A stretch of 35,210 nucleotides of DNA from positions 1 through 35,210 of the forward strand of contig JBAXQC010000025.1 of assembly GCA_037131955.1 (NCBI GenBank). The letters are read 5' to 3'. The translations under genes were made by a program, and so were the position numbers. Source of the stretch: CAIMMJ01 sp037131955. Its GTDB lineage: Bacteria; Bacteroidota; Bacteroidia; UBA4408. Positions 16,910 to 26,672 of this stretch are shown here, one piece after another (within the stretch, counting starts at the first letter, position 1; every line of letters begins with the position of its first letter). Below the pieces are notes generated by a model, which saw nothing but the letters and a program-made list of their open reading frames with translations, was not told the origin of the DNA and ran no database searches.

Positions 16910-17815
16910 ATGAAAAAAGTTTCAGTAATAGGTTCGGGCACCATGGGTAATGGCATTGCACATGTATTTGCACAAAATGGTTTTGCAACAACATTAATAG
17001 ACATTAACCCATTGGCATTAGAAAAAGCAATGGCAACAATTAAAAAAAATTTGGATAGAATGCTCAGCAAAGGAACAATTTCTGAGGCCCAGCTCAATCA
17101 AACTTTACAAAGTATTTCTACTTCATCTGATTTAAAAAGTGCAGTTTCTGATGCCGATTTGGTAGTGGAAGCCGCAACAGAAAACCTCGAAATAAAATTA
17201 AAAATATTTAAGGAATTAGATGAATTGTGTCCAGAAAAAACAATTTTAGCAAGTAATACATCTTCTATTCCAATTACTAAAATTGGCTCTGTTACAAAAC
17301 GACCAGAAAAAGTAATAGGCATGCACTTTATGAACCCAGTGCCAGTGATGAAATTAGTTGAGGTAATTAGAGGTTATTCTACTTCAGACGAAACAACGCA
17401 TGCAATAATGTCAATGTCAAAAACTCTTGGAAAAATTGCAACAGAAGTAAATGATATGCCCGGATTTATATCCAACAGAATATTAATGCCAATGATAAAC
17501 GAAGCAATATATTCATTGTATGAGGGTGTTGCAGGAGTAGAAGAAATAGATACGGTAATGAAACTTGGGATGGCACATCCAATGGGACCATTGCAATTGG
17601 CAGATTTTATTGGATTAGATGTATGCTATAACATATTAAACGTTTTGTTTGTAGGTTTTGGAAATCCTAAATATGCACCTTGCCCATTGCTTACAAACAT
17701 GGTAACGGCAGGACATTTAGGCGTAAAATCGGGCAAAGGATTTTATGACTATTCTTTGGGCACAAAAGACTTGATTATAGCTAGTAGATTTAAAAAACCA
17801 GAACTACAATCTTAA
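16910..17815 (+). CDS. hbd: 3-hydroxybutyryl-CoA dehydrogenase
   Basis: NAD(P)-dependent oxidation or reduction between 3-hydroxyacyl-CoA and 3-ketoacyl-CoA, in the cytoplasm, in fatty acid or butyrate metabolism. The 301-residue length fits the single-function enzyme. The Rossmann motif GSGTMG is at 8-13, the SNTSS segment near 115-119, catalytic His139 in GMHFMNPVP with Glu151, and the C-terminal domain with GKGFYDY near the end. It is a single-gene unit converging on ridA with a 7-base gap. No other beta-oxidation gene is adjacent. Confidence 0.94.
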   Translation: MKKVSVIGSGTMGNGIAHVFAQNGFATTLIDINPLALEKAMATIKKNLDRMLSKGTISEAQLNQTLQSISTSSDLKSAVSDADLVVEAATENLEIKLKIFKELDELCPEKTILASNTSSIPITKIGSVTKRPEKVIGMHFMNPVPVMKLVEVIRGYSTSDETTHAIMSMSKTLGKIATEVNDMPGFISNRILMPMINEAIYSLYEGVAGVEEIDTVMKLGMAHPMGPLQLADFIGLDVCYNILNVLFVGFGNPKYAPCPLLTNMVTAGHLGVKSGKGFYDYSLGTKDLIIASRFKKPELQS

Positions 17816-17822
17816 TTTCTTA

Positions 17823-18203
17823 TTATTTATAAGCAATCATTGAAATTTCAACGTTTGCATCTTTGGGCAGTCTTGAAACCTGAATCGTTTCTCTTGCAGG
17901 AAAATTGTCTTCAAAATAAGAAGCATAAATAGCATTAACTGCTGCAAAGTCTTCCATATCTTTTAAAAAAATACTTGTTTTTAAAACTCTGGAAAAATTA
18001 CTGCCAGCCTCTCTTAATAGATTTTCTAGGTTGTGCATAACCTTTTTTGTTTCCTCATCAATGTTAGAATTTACCAACATACCGGAATCTGCATCTAATG
18101 CAATTTGTCCCGAAGTATATATAATATTACCAAAACATACAGCTTGACTATAAGGCCCAATAGGGCTTGGAACGCTATCGGAGTTTATTATTATTTTAGA
18201 CAT
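17823..18203 (-). CDS. ridA: RidA family enamine/imine deaminase
   Basis: Hydrolyses reactive enamine and imine intermediates such as 2-aminoacrylate released by PLP enzymes; cytoplasmic trimer in the family. The 126-residue protein has the PIGPYSQAV start, the central SGQIALD segment, the substrate-binding Arg in PARETIQV and the RLPKDANVEISMIAYK end. All are consistent with the active RidA subgroup. It is convergent with the dehydrogenase gene and divergent from the flavoprotein gene, so it is a single-gene unit. Confidence 0.94.
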   Translation of the reverse strand: MSKIIINSDSVPSPIGPYSQAVCFGNIIYTSGQIALDADSGMLVNSNIDEETKKVMHNLENLLREAGSNFSRVLKTSIFLKDMEDFAAVNAIYASYFEDNFPARETIQVSRLPKDANVEISMIAYK

Positions 18204-18321
18204 TTTAATTCAATTATAAAAAACAAGTATAGTAATTTCCACTGCCAAATAAACAATATATTGATAAAATTTCTTTAATCGTTATCACATAACCTCTTAA
18301 AAATAGATATTTGTAAAATAG

Positions 18322-19545
18322 ATGGCACAAGAAATAGATTTAGCAATTTTAGGTGGTGGAGCCGCGGGATTTTTTTCTGCCATTTCGGCGGCAGAAAAAT
18401 TTTCCAACAAGAAAATTATTCTTTTTGAAAAATCTCAAAACTTACTTTCAAAAGTAAAGATTAGTGGAGGTGGCAGATGCAATGTAACGCACAATTGTTT
18501 AGATAATAATTTATTAATAAAGAATTACCCACGAGGCAGCAAAGAATTGTTAAGTGCCTTTTATCAATTTTCTGTGAAAGAAACCATTGAATGGTTTAAA
18601 AAAAATGGTGTTGAAATTATTACAGAACCCGACGGAAGAATGTTTCCATCAAGCAATAAATCTCAAACAATTGTTGATGCACTGTTAAAAAAAACACAGG
18701 ACCTAAACATAAAGATAATAACTCAGACAAAGATAGAGGTAAAAAAAATTAATGATTTTTTTGAATTACATTTTTCAAATGCTGAATCTGTTTATAGAAC
18801 AAAAAAACTAGTTATTGCTTGCGGTGGATATCCTCAAAAAGATGCATACAATTGGTTAAGTTTTAGTGGTCATAAAATAATAGAACCAAGTCCTTCGCTT
18901 TTTACCTTTAATGTAAAGGATAAAAATTTATCCAATTTAATGGGGATAAGTGTTAAGAATGCAAAGGTAAAAATTTTAAATTCTAAATTTGAATTTTATG
19001 GCCCATTGTTAATTACACATTGGGGGTTTAGTGGCCCAGCTGTATTAAAACTTTCGGCCTTTGCAGCAATTTGGCTCAAAGAAAAGAACTATGAATATTC
19101 TATTGAAATAAATTGGATGGATGAATTGGATGAATATAAAACTTTAGATTTTGTTTTGGAAAAAAATAACAATGGAAAGAAAAAAATATTGAACCTGAAT
19201 TCTGTTTTTCCTGAAAGACTTTGGAGGTATTTTTTAGCAAAGGCAGAAATAAATCCGGATAGTATTCTTGCAGAAATTTCTAATAAACAATTAAATAAAC
19301 TAAGAGAAATAATCAGTTGCGACATCTATGTTGCAAACGGAAAAACAACATTTAAAGAAGAATTTGTTACAGCAGGAGGCATTGATTTAAAGGAAATAAA
19401 TTTTAAAACAATGGAAAGCAAATTATGCAAAGGGTTATTTTTTGCAGGCGAAATATTAAATGTGGATGGAGTAACCGGTGGATTTAATTTTCAAGCAGCT
19501 TGGACAACAGGTTTTATAAGTGGAATAAACTCATTGGCAGAATGA
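18322..19545 (+). CDS. HI0933/YhiN (BaiN) family FAD-dependent oxidoreductase
   Basis: A 407-residue flavoprotein with the dinucleotide-binding GGGAAG at 11-16, SGGGRCNVTH at 48-57 and the C-terminal FAD loop GLFFAGEILNVDGVTGGFN. These are the diagnostic motifs of the HI0933 family, sometimes annotated as aminoacetone oxidase or flavin-dependent reductase BaiN. The substrate is uncertain. Its stop overlaps the start of the metalloprotease gene (ATGA), so the two are coupled, a surprising partnership between a cytoplasmic flavoprotein and a secreted protease. Confidence 0.9.
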   Translation: MAQEIDLAILGGGAAGFFSAISAAEKFSNKKIILFEKSQNLLSKVKISGGGRCNVTHNCLDNNLLIKNYPRGSKELLSAFYQFSVKETIEWFKKNGVEIITEPDGRMFPSSNKSQTIVDALLKKTQDLNIKIITQTKIEVKKINDFFELHFSNAESVYRTKKLVIACGGYPQKDAYNWLSFSGHKIIEPSPSLFTFNVKDKNLSNLMGISVKNAKVKILNSKFEFYGPLLITHWGFSGPAVLKLSAFAAIWLKEKNYEYSIEINWMDELDEYKTLDFVLEKNNNGKKKILNLNSVFPERLWRYFLAKAEINPDSILAEISNKQLNKLREIISCDIYVANGKTTFKEEFVTAGGIDLKEINFKTMESKLCKGLFFAGEILNVDGVTGGFNFQAAWTTGFISGINSLAE

Positions 19546-21245
19546 AAGTAGTTAAAATATTTTTATTTTTTATTAGTTGCGTTGTATACTTTGTAAACAA
19601 AACATTTGCTGGTTGTGCTATGTTTGAAATACCATTGCAAAAAACTATACAACATTCTAATTACATTTTTACAGCACATCTTTTAAAAAGAGAATGTTTT
19701 GAGAGAAACGATAAAATATTTACAAAAAATTATTTTTTGGTGGAACAAAAACTGTTTGGAACAATAGTTTCTGATACACTTTTTCTAATTTCTGATGGAG
19801 GAGAAATTAATAACAAAGCAACTTTTGTGTATCCTAACTTAGAATTTAATTCATCAAATAAGTACTTGATTTTTGCAAAGGATATACAATCAAAAGAATT
19901 TAAACTAGCCTCGGGTTTGCAGGGCTGTATGACATTTATAGAAAATGATTCTGTAGCATATTTTTTTGGCATTTACTCTTTCGAAAATCAATTGATACAG
20001 CAGATAAATATTTTAAAAAATACAAAAATAAAAATTGATTCCTCAAACAAATTAACGAGTTTACCCTTAGCTTCTCAGATAGTTTCATTTAGTCCTACAG
20101 AAATTACCGCAGGCACTAATAGTACTTTAACAATTAATGGAAACAACTTTGGCAACTCAAAAAGCAATTCGAGGGTTCTATTTAAAAATGCTAACGATGG
20201 AGGAGTAACGTTTATAGAACCGCTAATTACAGATTATATTTCTTGGAGTAATACAAAAATCATGGTAAAGGTTCCATCAAATGCTGGAAGTGGTATTTTT
20301 AAGGTTGAAACAAATTCTGCAACATTTAATTCAGCGCCATTAGCTATAAGTTGGTCTAGAACAAATTATATAAAAGATAACAAAACATTTTTACCTGTAC
20401 TTATTGATAACTCTGCTACAGGTGGCTATTTTTTTTCAATTGAAGGAAAACTAAAAACAGACACATCATTTTATAACCGAACAACAGAAGCCCTTTTGAA
20501 TTGGAGATGCAATACTGGTATAAATTTTACATTAAATAGTTCAACATCTTTAGAAAATGAAAGTACAATATCTTTTGCACAAAATGGTGAATTAAATGAG
20601 GGGGTATTAGGGATTTGTTATAGCAATTTTTCTTCGTGCAACGGAAATGATTGGTATTTAAAAAACATGGAAATTAAAATTTTAGATACTAGCATTTGGA
20701 ATACTTCAATTAATTTACCTGGCAATAATCAATTTGATTATTGTTCTGTAATTACCCATGAGCTAGGGCATGGAACACAACTTTCGCATGTAATTTCTAT
20801 TTCAGATGTAATGAACTTCTCAATTTCTAAAGGGCAAACCAAAAGAATATTAAGCCAAGAAAACATCGATGGCACAACTACAATAATTAATAAAAGTATA
20901 GAAGGTATAAATTGTTCTCAAAAAGTTCACAGGACAATAAGTGCTGAAAGTTGCGACAATGTTTTTTTTACTTATTTCAGTATTGACAAATCAAGAATTT
21001 TTCCAAATCCGGCAAAAGATAAATTAATTATGGAAATTTTTCTTGACAATAACTACGATCTAGAATGGAATATTTTTGATGCTTCAGGAAAATTAATTGA
21101 GCGGTTTTTCCCTGAGCAAAAACAAGCAGGACTTATAAATTTTACGTTAGATTTGGATTCTAAAAAGTATTTGCCTGGGATATATTTTCTTCAATTAAAA
21201 GCCGGAAATAATTTAATAAAGAAAAAATTTATTGTTACCAATTAA
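19542..21245 (+). CDS. T9SS-secreted matrixin-like metalloprotease with IPT/TIG domain
   Basis: A 567-residue secreted zinc protease. The order is signal peptide (to about 23, cleavage near TFAG), a Cys-containing N-terminal domain (24-165), an IPT/TIG Ig-like domain (about 175-268), a metalloprotease domain (about 270-440) and a type IX secretion sorting domain (about 484-567, RIFPNPAKDKL to KKKFIVTN). The zinc site HELGHGTQLSH has His406, His410 and His416 with Glu407, and Met424 (DVMNF) fits a matrixin Met-turn. The start is ATG 19542, which overlaps the flavoprotein stop and opens directly into the signal peptide; a longer frame from 19500 lies within the upstream gene. Substrate unknown. 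Confidence 0.88.
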   Translation: MKVVKIFLFFISCVVYFVNKTFAGCAMFEIPLQKTIQHSNYIFTAHLLKRECFERNDKIFTKNYFLVEQKLFGTIVSDTLFLISDGGEINNKATFVYPNLEFNSSNKYLIFAKDIQSKEFKLASGLQGCMTFIENDSVAYFFGIYSFENQLIQQINILKNTKIKIDSSNKLTSLPLASQIVSFSPTEITAGTNSTLTINGNNFGNSKSNSRVLFKNANDGGVTFIEPLITDYISWSNTKIMVKVPSNAGSGIFKVETNSATFNSAPLAISWSRTNYIKDNKTFLPVLIDNSATGGYFFSIEGKLKTDTSFYNRTTEALLNWRCNTGINFTLNSSTSLENESTISFAQNGELNEGVLGICYSNFSSCNGNDWYLKNMEIKILDTSIWNTSINLPGNNQFDYCSVITHELGHGTQLSHVISISDVMNFSISKGQTKRILSQENIDGTTTIINKSIEGINCSQKVHRTISAESCDNVFFTYFSIDKSRIFPNPAKDKLIMEIFLDNNYDLEWNIFDASGKLIERFFPEQKQAGLINFTLDLDSKKYLPGIYFLQLKAGNNLIKKKFIVTN

Positions 21246-23179
21246 TGATTGTCTTTTAGGTGCATAAATTCCCAAGCAGATTTATTTATTCCTTTGTTTT
21301 GGCAATAATCTACAAATGCCTCATAAAAAGGATGACTACAAATTGTTGCACTATCGCCCACAACAACTAATTTATATTTTGCTCTTGTAAGTGCTACATT
21401 CATCCTTCGTAAGTCTTGCAAAAAACCTATTTCTGCTTGAGGGTTACTTCTAACTAAACTCAAATAAATAATGTCCTTTTCTCTTCCTTGAAAGCCATCA
21501 ATAGTTTTTACTCTTATATTTTTAAAATCTTTTAAAATTGGATGTTCTTCAATTAATGCATTTAAAACCTGAACTTGTTGACTGTAAGGTGAAATTATTC
21601 CTACAGAATAATCTGGGAAATTAGACCTTTCCTTTTGCAAGCTTAGTAATAATCCGGCTAAATGATCAAGCAACAAAGCAGCTTCTTCGGGATTGTTTAC
21701 ACTTTTTGTTTCGGGGTGCATAAACTCATCAAAACCACAACCGGCAGTATCAATAAATTCTAATGGAGGCCAAACAAAATTTAAAGGATTTCCATTTAAC
21801 AAGTATGAACTAGCAACAGATTCATGAGCTTTTAATACACCGTTGTAAACTTTATTAGAAGGGAATTCCATTATTTGTTCGTTCATACGATACTGAGTTT
21901 CTAGAGTAACGCTAATACCTTGACGTTTCATAAGTTTCTCCATCAGCGTAATTCCCAAACCTCCAGCTTCTGCAATTTTACTTTTTACTGTTGGCGGCAA
22001 TTGAAGATGGTCTCCTGCTAAAATTACTCTTTGAGCTTTGTGCATAGGAATCCAACATGCAGGCTCCAGAGCTTGAGCAGCTTCATCAATTACTACCGTT
22101 TTAAATTTTTTGTTGTGAAGATATTGATTAGATGCTCCAACTAAGGTAGCACAAATTACTTGTGCTTTGTTTATGCTTTGCTGCACAATAAACTCTTCTA
22201 TTTCTCTGGCTTCATTTAATAGAGATTTAGATTCTTGAAAAAGTAATTGCCTTTGATTTCTTTCTTGAGGACCAAAATTTCGCTTATATTTTCTTGCTAA
22301 AACTCTATAATCTTCTGCCTGTTTTCGATAGTTTTTTAGCTCTTTATAAGAATTATGAGCCATCAATTGACCATCTAATGTTATGGACAAAATTTCTTCA
22401 GAGATTCTTGTTGGATTACCCATCCTCAAAACGTTTATTCCTCTCGCTAGTAATTTTTCTGCTAATAAATCTACCGCTAAATTACTGGGGCTACATACTA
22501 GAATTTGCTCTTCGTGCTTAATTGCCTCGCAAATAAATTCAATTATGGTGGTTGTTTTTCCTGTGCCTGGAGGACCGTGAACAATTGCGAAATCTCTGGC
22601 ATTTAAGCACAGGTTAACAGCTTTGTTTTGGGTAGTATTTAATGTTGAAATTTGCACGTTGTATTCATTTTCAAAACTAAATTGTTTGTCTTCATAAACA
22701 ATGTCTCTTAGGTTTGCGATGTTTTTATCTGTAGTATCTAACAATCTTTTTAATGCAAATTCCATTTCTCTAAATGAAAATTCATCGTACACCATGTTTA
22801 AACCTGTGGTGTCATCGTCTATCCAATCTGGCATTTCATCGCAGGTGGTAGAAACCACCACACGGTTACGTTGCATACTTTTTATAACACCTTTTAAACT
22901 CCTTTTATCTTTTCCGTTTTCAGAAAATATTTCTACAGTTTTTCCAATCTGAAAAAAACTTACATCTTGTTGTTTTTTATCTCTTTCAAATTCAAAAATC
23001 AGGTATTCACCCAAACCGTATTCCACATTACTTAATCTTAAAGGAAACCAGGTAATGCCCTGTTTTACTCTTTCGGAAATTGAACTCTTAGTTAACTGTT
23101 TTAGAAAAATGTTCTTTTCTTCTTCTTTTTCTATTTGAAGGACTTGTTGTAAATTAGTAATGGCAGAAACAGAAGACAT
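21242..23179 (-). CDS. SF1B DNA/RNA helicase (IGHMBP2/Upf1-like)
   Basis: A 645-residue ATP-dependent helicase. An N-terminal beta-barrel-like region (about 30-130) precedes Walker A GPPGTGKT at 202-209, Walker B VIDEAAQA at 363-370, motif III GDHLQLPPT at 389-397, and the C-terminal motifs DGFQGREKD and RRMNVALTRAK. This arrangement is that of the SMUBP-2/IGHMBP2 group of AAA_11/AAA_12 helicases. The biological role in bacteria is not established. Its stop codon interlocks with that of the metalloprotease on the other strand (TTAA). The start lies 46 bases after the GT2 gene. Confidence 0.93.
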   Translation of the reverse strand: MSSVSAITNLQQVLQIEKEEEKNIFLKQLTKSSISERVKQGITWFPLRLSNVEYGLGEYLIFEFERDKKQQDVSFFQIGKTVEIFSENGKDKRSLKGVIKSMQRNRVVVSTTCDEMPDWIDDDTTGLNMVYDEFSFREMEFALKRLLDTTDKNIANLRDIVYEDKQFSFENEYNVQISTLNTTQNKAVNLCLNARDFAIVHGPPGTGKTTTIIEFICEAIKHEEQILVCSPSNLAVDLLAEKLLARGINVLRMGNPTRISEEILSITLDGQLMAHNSYKELKNYRKQAEDYRVLARKYKRNFGPQERNQRQLLFQESKSLLNEAREIEEFIVQQSINKAQVICATLVGASNQYLHNKKFKTVVIDEAAQALEPACWIPMHKAQRVILAGDHLQLPPTVKSKIAEAGGLGITLMEKLMKRQGISVTLETQYRMNEQIMEFPSNKVYNGVLKAHESVASSYLLNGNPLNFVWPPLEFIDTAGCGFDEFMHPETKSVNNPEEAALLLDHLAGLLLSLQKERSNFPDYSVGIISPYSQQVQVLNALIEEHPILKDFKNIRVKTIDGFQGREKDIIYLSLVRSNPQAEIGFLQDLRRMNVALTRAKYKLVVVGDSATICSHPFYEAFVDYCQNKGINKSAWEFMHLKDNH

Positions 23180-23225
23180 GATTTAAATTGGAGAATAAAA
23201 TAGATTTTAAAGCAAAAGTTTTTAG

Positions 23226-24113
23226 CTATTCTGGATTTTTGAAATAGAACTTTTTAACTACCTCCGGATATTCGTCAGTAAATAATTCGCCCTTACTTTT
23301 TCTATTGGCAATACTTTTAAAATACTCATCTTTCTGCCAGTTATTGGGCCACCCTTTTCCAATTGATTCTTCACCTTTTGCATATTTAAAGTGAATAGAA
23401 AGTGGTTTGCTGTAATTAAATATTTTTATTTTACGGAACCTAATGTTTATTGGATAACTAAACTTTTCGCAAACGAAAGAAGAAAAGTAAAAAGTTTTTC
23501 TGTTAACACGGAAAATAGCAGGCTCATTGGAGCACAAAGGGTCTTTGCATAAATACTTTAGATCCAAACCAAAAATATCGTAGGCTTGGTAATGAATTAT
23601 ATCAATATTTTTTGAATCAATAATTTCTCTTAATTCTTTTACCCTACTCTCGTATGCTGCATGGTCGCCATCCCATTTCCAAACATAAGAATAACTTGTA
23701 AGCGCCAGAGCATAGTTGTAGTAGTAAGCACGATTAAAAATAGAATTTTTTAAAAATCGTTCGTGGTACTTGCCAGAAGGAAAGCTATCAAATGGGAAAT
23801 AATAAATTTTTATCTTTTCAGATTTAATTTCTCTAATAATTTTTTCAGTATTGTCTGTGCAATTTTGAAGAACAATTACAATTTCATCCACATAATCAAC
23901 AATTGAAGTAATTGCATAAAAAATCCAGTCTTCATCATTTTTTATTCTCATCATTGCGGAAAGACCATGTTTTCTGTTTTTGTAGAAATCAGGCTTTAAA
24001 TTATATTCTTTAAATTTTTCAAAATTCTTAGAATAATATTTTACTGAAAACAAAAATCGCAATTTGTCCTTTATATGGCGTAAAAAGGAGTTATATAATT
24101 CATTCACCTTCAT
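23226..24113 (-). CDS. GT2-like glycosyltransferase
   Basis: A 295-residue protein with a GT-A type nucleotide-sugar fold. It opens with GLSAMMRIKNDEDWI (50-64 from the longer start), then DEIVIVLQNCTDNTE and a DGD motif in WKWDGDHAAY, which would bind metal and nucleotide sugar. It resembles the glycosyltransferases of polysaccharide clusters. The ATG at 24111-24113 is preferred over a TTG one codon earlier. It overlaps the GT4 gene by 14 bases. Sugar and linkage are unknown. Confidence 0.78.
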   Translation of the reverse strand: MKVNELYNSFLRHIKDKLRFLFSVKYYSKNFEKFKEYNLKPDFYKNRKHGLSAMMRIKNDEDWIFYAITSIVDYVDEIVIVLQNCTDNTEKIIREIKSEKIKIYYFPFDSFPSGKYHERFLKNSIFNRAYYYNYALALTSYSYVWKWDGDHAAYESRVKELREIIDSKNIDIIHYQAYDIFGLDLKYLCKDPLCSNEPAIFRVNRKTFYFSSFVCEKFSYPINIRFRKIKIFNYSKPLSIHFKYAKGEESIGKGWPNNWQKDEYFKSIANRKSKGELFTDEYPEVVKKFYFKNPE

Positions 24114-25227
24114 CAATTAATTGCTTATAGGAATTTATCATTTTAGTTAAATCAAATTTATGCATTTGAGTTTGAGAAAAACTTTTGGCATCTTCTTTTC
24201 TATCCTTTTTTTTCAACACTTCTTCAATTTTAATAATTAAACCTTTGCCGTCATTTAAATCGTAAAAGTAAGGATAGTTTTTACCCAAAACCTCCTCAAA
24301 TACTGGGATTCTAGAAGCTACAATAGGCAATTCAAACTTCAAATATTCAATTAATACATTTGCTAATCCTTCGCTTTTACTACAAAATAAAGCTAAATCA
24401 GTTATTTCATAAACAGATTGAACATCATATAAGTTTTCTACAAACATTATTTTATCTGTCAACTTATACTTTTGAACTAAATTTTTTACAGAGTTTAATC
24501 TACCACTTCCATTGTCGTTGCCAACCAAAAGCAGTAAGATATTACTGGTTAATAAATTTCCATATTCATAGATACTATTTATTAAAAATTCATGTTCCTT
24601 TTCTGGGTAGAAATTTGCCACAAATGTTAGTATCTGAGTGTTTTCGTTTAAATTTAATTTATCTAGTGCAAACTTATCAGTAGTTTTCTTCTTTTCGCTA
24701 GTAATTCCATTGTAAATAACATGAACTCTATTCAAATTAATATTTAATTTTTTTGCTAATATTTCGCCAGAACTAAAATTGTTTGCAACAAAAATTAAAT
24801 TAGATCTTTTAAGCAAATACAAGAATAATCCGCTTATTTTGCTGACTAAGTTTAAATTTCCACCTCTTTCCTGAAAGAAACTTTTTTTTCTTAGAAAAAA
24901 ATTTACCACACCAAAAATAACAGAGGTATTTCTATGAAATGGAATTATTACATCAAACTTTCCACGTTTTAATAACCTATAGAGTTTAAAGTATGCCAAA
25001 TAAAAATCTAAAGAAGATTTAGCAACAAGAAAACTATCAAAGTGAATCAATTGCAACTCTTCAAACTCAGTTTTTATCAAATTGTAATAATCATGATTTA
25101 ATTTCCCCAGGTATAAAAATGTGAATTCATAGTTATCGTATGATCTTAAATCTCTGTAAAGATTAAAAATTTGAGTTTCACATCCACCTGAAACAAAATC
25201 ATTCATCACTATTAATAGTTTCTTCAT
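24100..25227 (-). CDS. GT4 family glycosyltransferase
   Basis: A 375-residue GT-B fold transferase. The N-terminal DFVSGGCETQIFNLY (10-24) is the acceptor-side glycine-rich loop typical of GT4. The C-terminal EX7E motif has Glu286 and Glu294 (EGLANVLIE), retaining-enzyme residues for the nucleotide sugar. It shares ATGA with the flippase gene and overlaps the GT2-like gene, forming a three-gene translationally coupled set for a surface glycan. Confidence 0.88.
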   Translation of the reverse strand: MKKLLIVMNDFVSGGCETQIFNLYRDLRSYDNYEFTFLYLGKLNHDYYNLIKTEFEELQLIHFDSFLVAKSSLDFYLAYFKLYRLLKRGKFDVIIPFHRNTSVIFGVVNFFLRKKSFFQERGGNLNLVSKISGLFLYLLKRSNLIFVANNFSSGEILAKKLNINLNRVHVIYNGITSEKKKTTDKFALDKLNLNENTQILTFVANFYPEKEHEFLINSIYEYGNLLTSNILLLLVGNDNGSGRLNSVKNLVQKYKLTDKIMFVENLYDVQSVYEITDLALFCSKSEGLANVLIEYLKFELPIVASRIPVFEEVLGKNYPYFYDLNDGKGLIIKIEEVLKKKDRKEDAKSFSQTQMHKFDLTKMINSYKQLIDEGE

Positions 25228-26672
25228 GCCTTATTTCTAATCTTTTTCAATTCCAAAACAATATTGCCTAAGCCTTCATTTTTTTGTAAAAAGGCACTAG
25301 AAAAAAACAATATAGAATATATTACGAAGCCAAGTAAAACATTAAAACTATTGTTTTCAAGATGAAACACCGATTTTAAATAGTGAGAGATAAAAACAAG
25401 CAGTGAAAAGGTAATCAGTTGTAAACCCAATTTTAAAATTTTATTTAGAAAATCAAAATTCAAATATCTTGATAATGTCCATAATTCAATTCCAAAATTA
25501 ATAAAATTTACAAAAACAAGTCCTATTATAAATCCCTTAATTCCAAAAGAAAAACCAATAATAAAATTAAATAAATAAATAGTTCTTGTAATTATTTTTA
25601 GCCTCAACATAATTCCTGACTTTCCAATACCACTTAAAGTATTCAATGTTAAATAACTAACCGGCAGAGTTAGACTGCTTATCACAATAAAATCAAAATA
25701 ATACGAGGCATCAATCCATTTTGAGCCAAACACAAGCGTAATAATTTCTTTGTTAGTTAGAAAAAGAAAGCCAACCATAAAATTAGTTGTAAAAAAAAGC
25801 ATGGAACTTATTCTGTTATAAATTTTACCTAACTCCACTAAATTATCTTGATAATGACTTGCAACTCTAAAATACACATTCATTATGCTGCTTGCAGAAT
25901 ATTCTACAACAAAAGTATTTAATGATTTTGCTCTGTAGTAAACACCTAAAACTGAGGGGGCAAAAAGTTTTCCTATTGTTAAGGAGTCAATATTTCCCAC
26001 TACAACCTCAATCATATTTGTTATGAACATTTTAAATCCGTAGTTCCATAATTCTTTGAGGCTTTTTAATGAAAAGGAGAAACTAGTTTTTACGCCTCTT
26101 AAATAATAATAAAGTAATAGGTTTGACACAAAAGCAGAGCTCAAATATTGAAATACCAAACTCCAAATTCCAAATCCATTTAAAGCTAAATAAATACTTA
26201 GTAACCCACCAACTATAACTCCTGCTAAAGTAGTTTTTGTGATAATTGCAAAATTCAAATCTCTTCTTAATCTTGCACGATAAATGTGTCCAAAAGCATT
26301 TATAATAAACAACAAAGACATTGCTTCGAACAACGATTTTAAATTTTCTTTTGAATAAAACTTTGACAGTAATTCCGACGAAAAATAAAATAATACAAAA
26401 AGAATAAATCCTATAGTAACATTAAAAAATTGTGCACTGGCGTAATGCGACTCATTTACTTCCTTCCTTTGAATTAATGCACTGCCTAAACCAGCATCCC
26501 ATAAAGAAGAAGCAATATTTATTATTCCAATTAAAATTGCAATTGTTCCAAAATCTTCTGGATTGAGTAATCTTGCAAGTACAACAGAAAAAGCAAAGCT
26601 GATAATATTACCTGAAATTTTCCCCATCAGTTCCCACAAAGAGGCAATAACAGCTTGTTTTTTTTTAACCAA
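25224..26672 (-). CDS. Wzx-like polysaccharide flippase (MOP superfamily)
   Basis: A 482-residue membrane protein with about 12-14 helices that probably moves lipid-linked oligosaccharides across the inner membrane. The opening KKKQAVIASLWELMGKISG and FAFSVVLARLLNPEDFGTIA segments are typical of the WzxC/RfbX-like polysaccharide biosynthesis group. The start codon is TTG (26670-26672), since the next Met is within the first helix. It leads the three-gene glycan set. No polymerase, ligase or initiating transferase is nearby. Confidence 0.88.
   Translation of the reverse strand: MVKKKQAVIASLWELMGKISGNIISFAFSVVLARLLNPEDFGTIAILIGIINIASSLWDAGLGSALIQRKEVNESHYASAQFFNVTIGFILFVLFYFSSELLSKFYSKENLKSLFEAMSLLFIINAFGHIYRARLRRDLNFAIITKTTLAGVIVGGLLSIYLALNGFGIWSLVFQYLSSAFVSNLLLYYYLRGVKTSFSFSLKSLKELWNYGFKMFITNMIEVVVGNIDSLTIGKLFAPSVLGVYYRAKSLNTFVVEYSASSIMNVYFRVASHYQDNLVELGKIYNRISSMLFFTTNFMVGFLFLTNKEIITLVFGSKWIDASYYFDFIVISSLTLPVSYLTLNTLSGIGKSGIMLRLKIITRTIYLFNFIIGFSFGIKGFIIGLVFVNFINFGIELWTLSRYLNFDFLNKILKLGLQLITFSLLVFISHYLKSVFHLENNSFNVLLGFVIYSILFFSSAFLQKNEGLGNIVLELKKIRNKA

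Noticed and set aside
19500..19541. Longer start for the metalloprotease at 19500
   Set aside because: It would lie inside the flavoprotein gene and place 14 polar residues before a clear signal peptide that begins at 19542.
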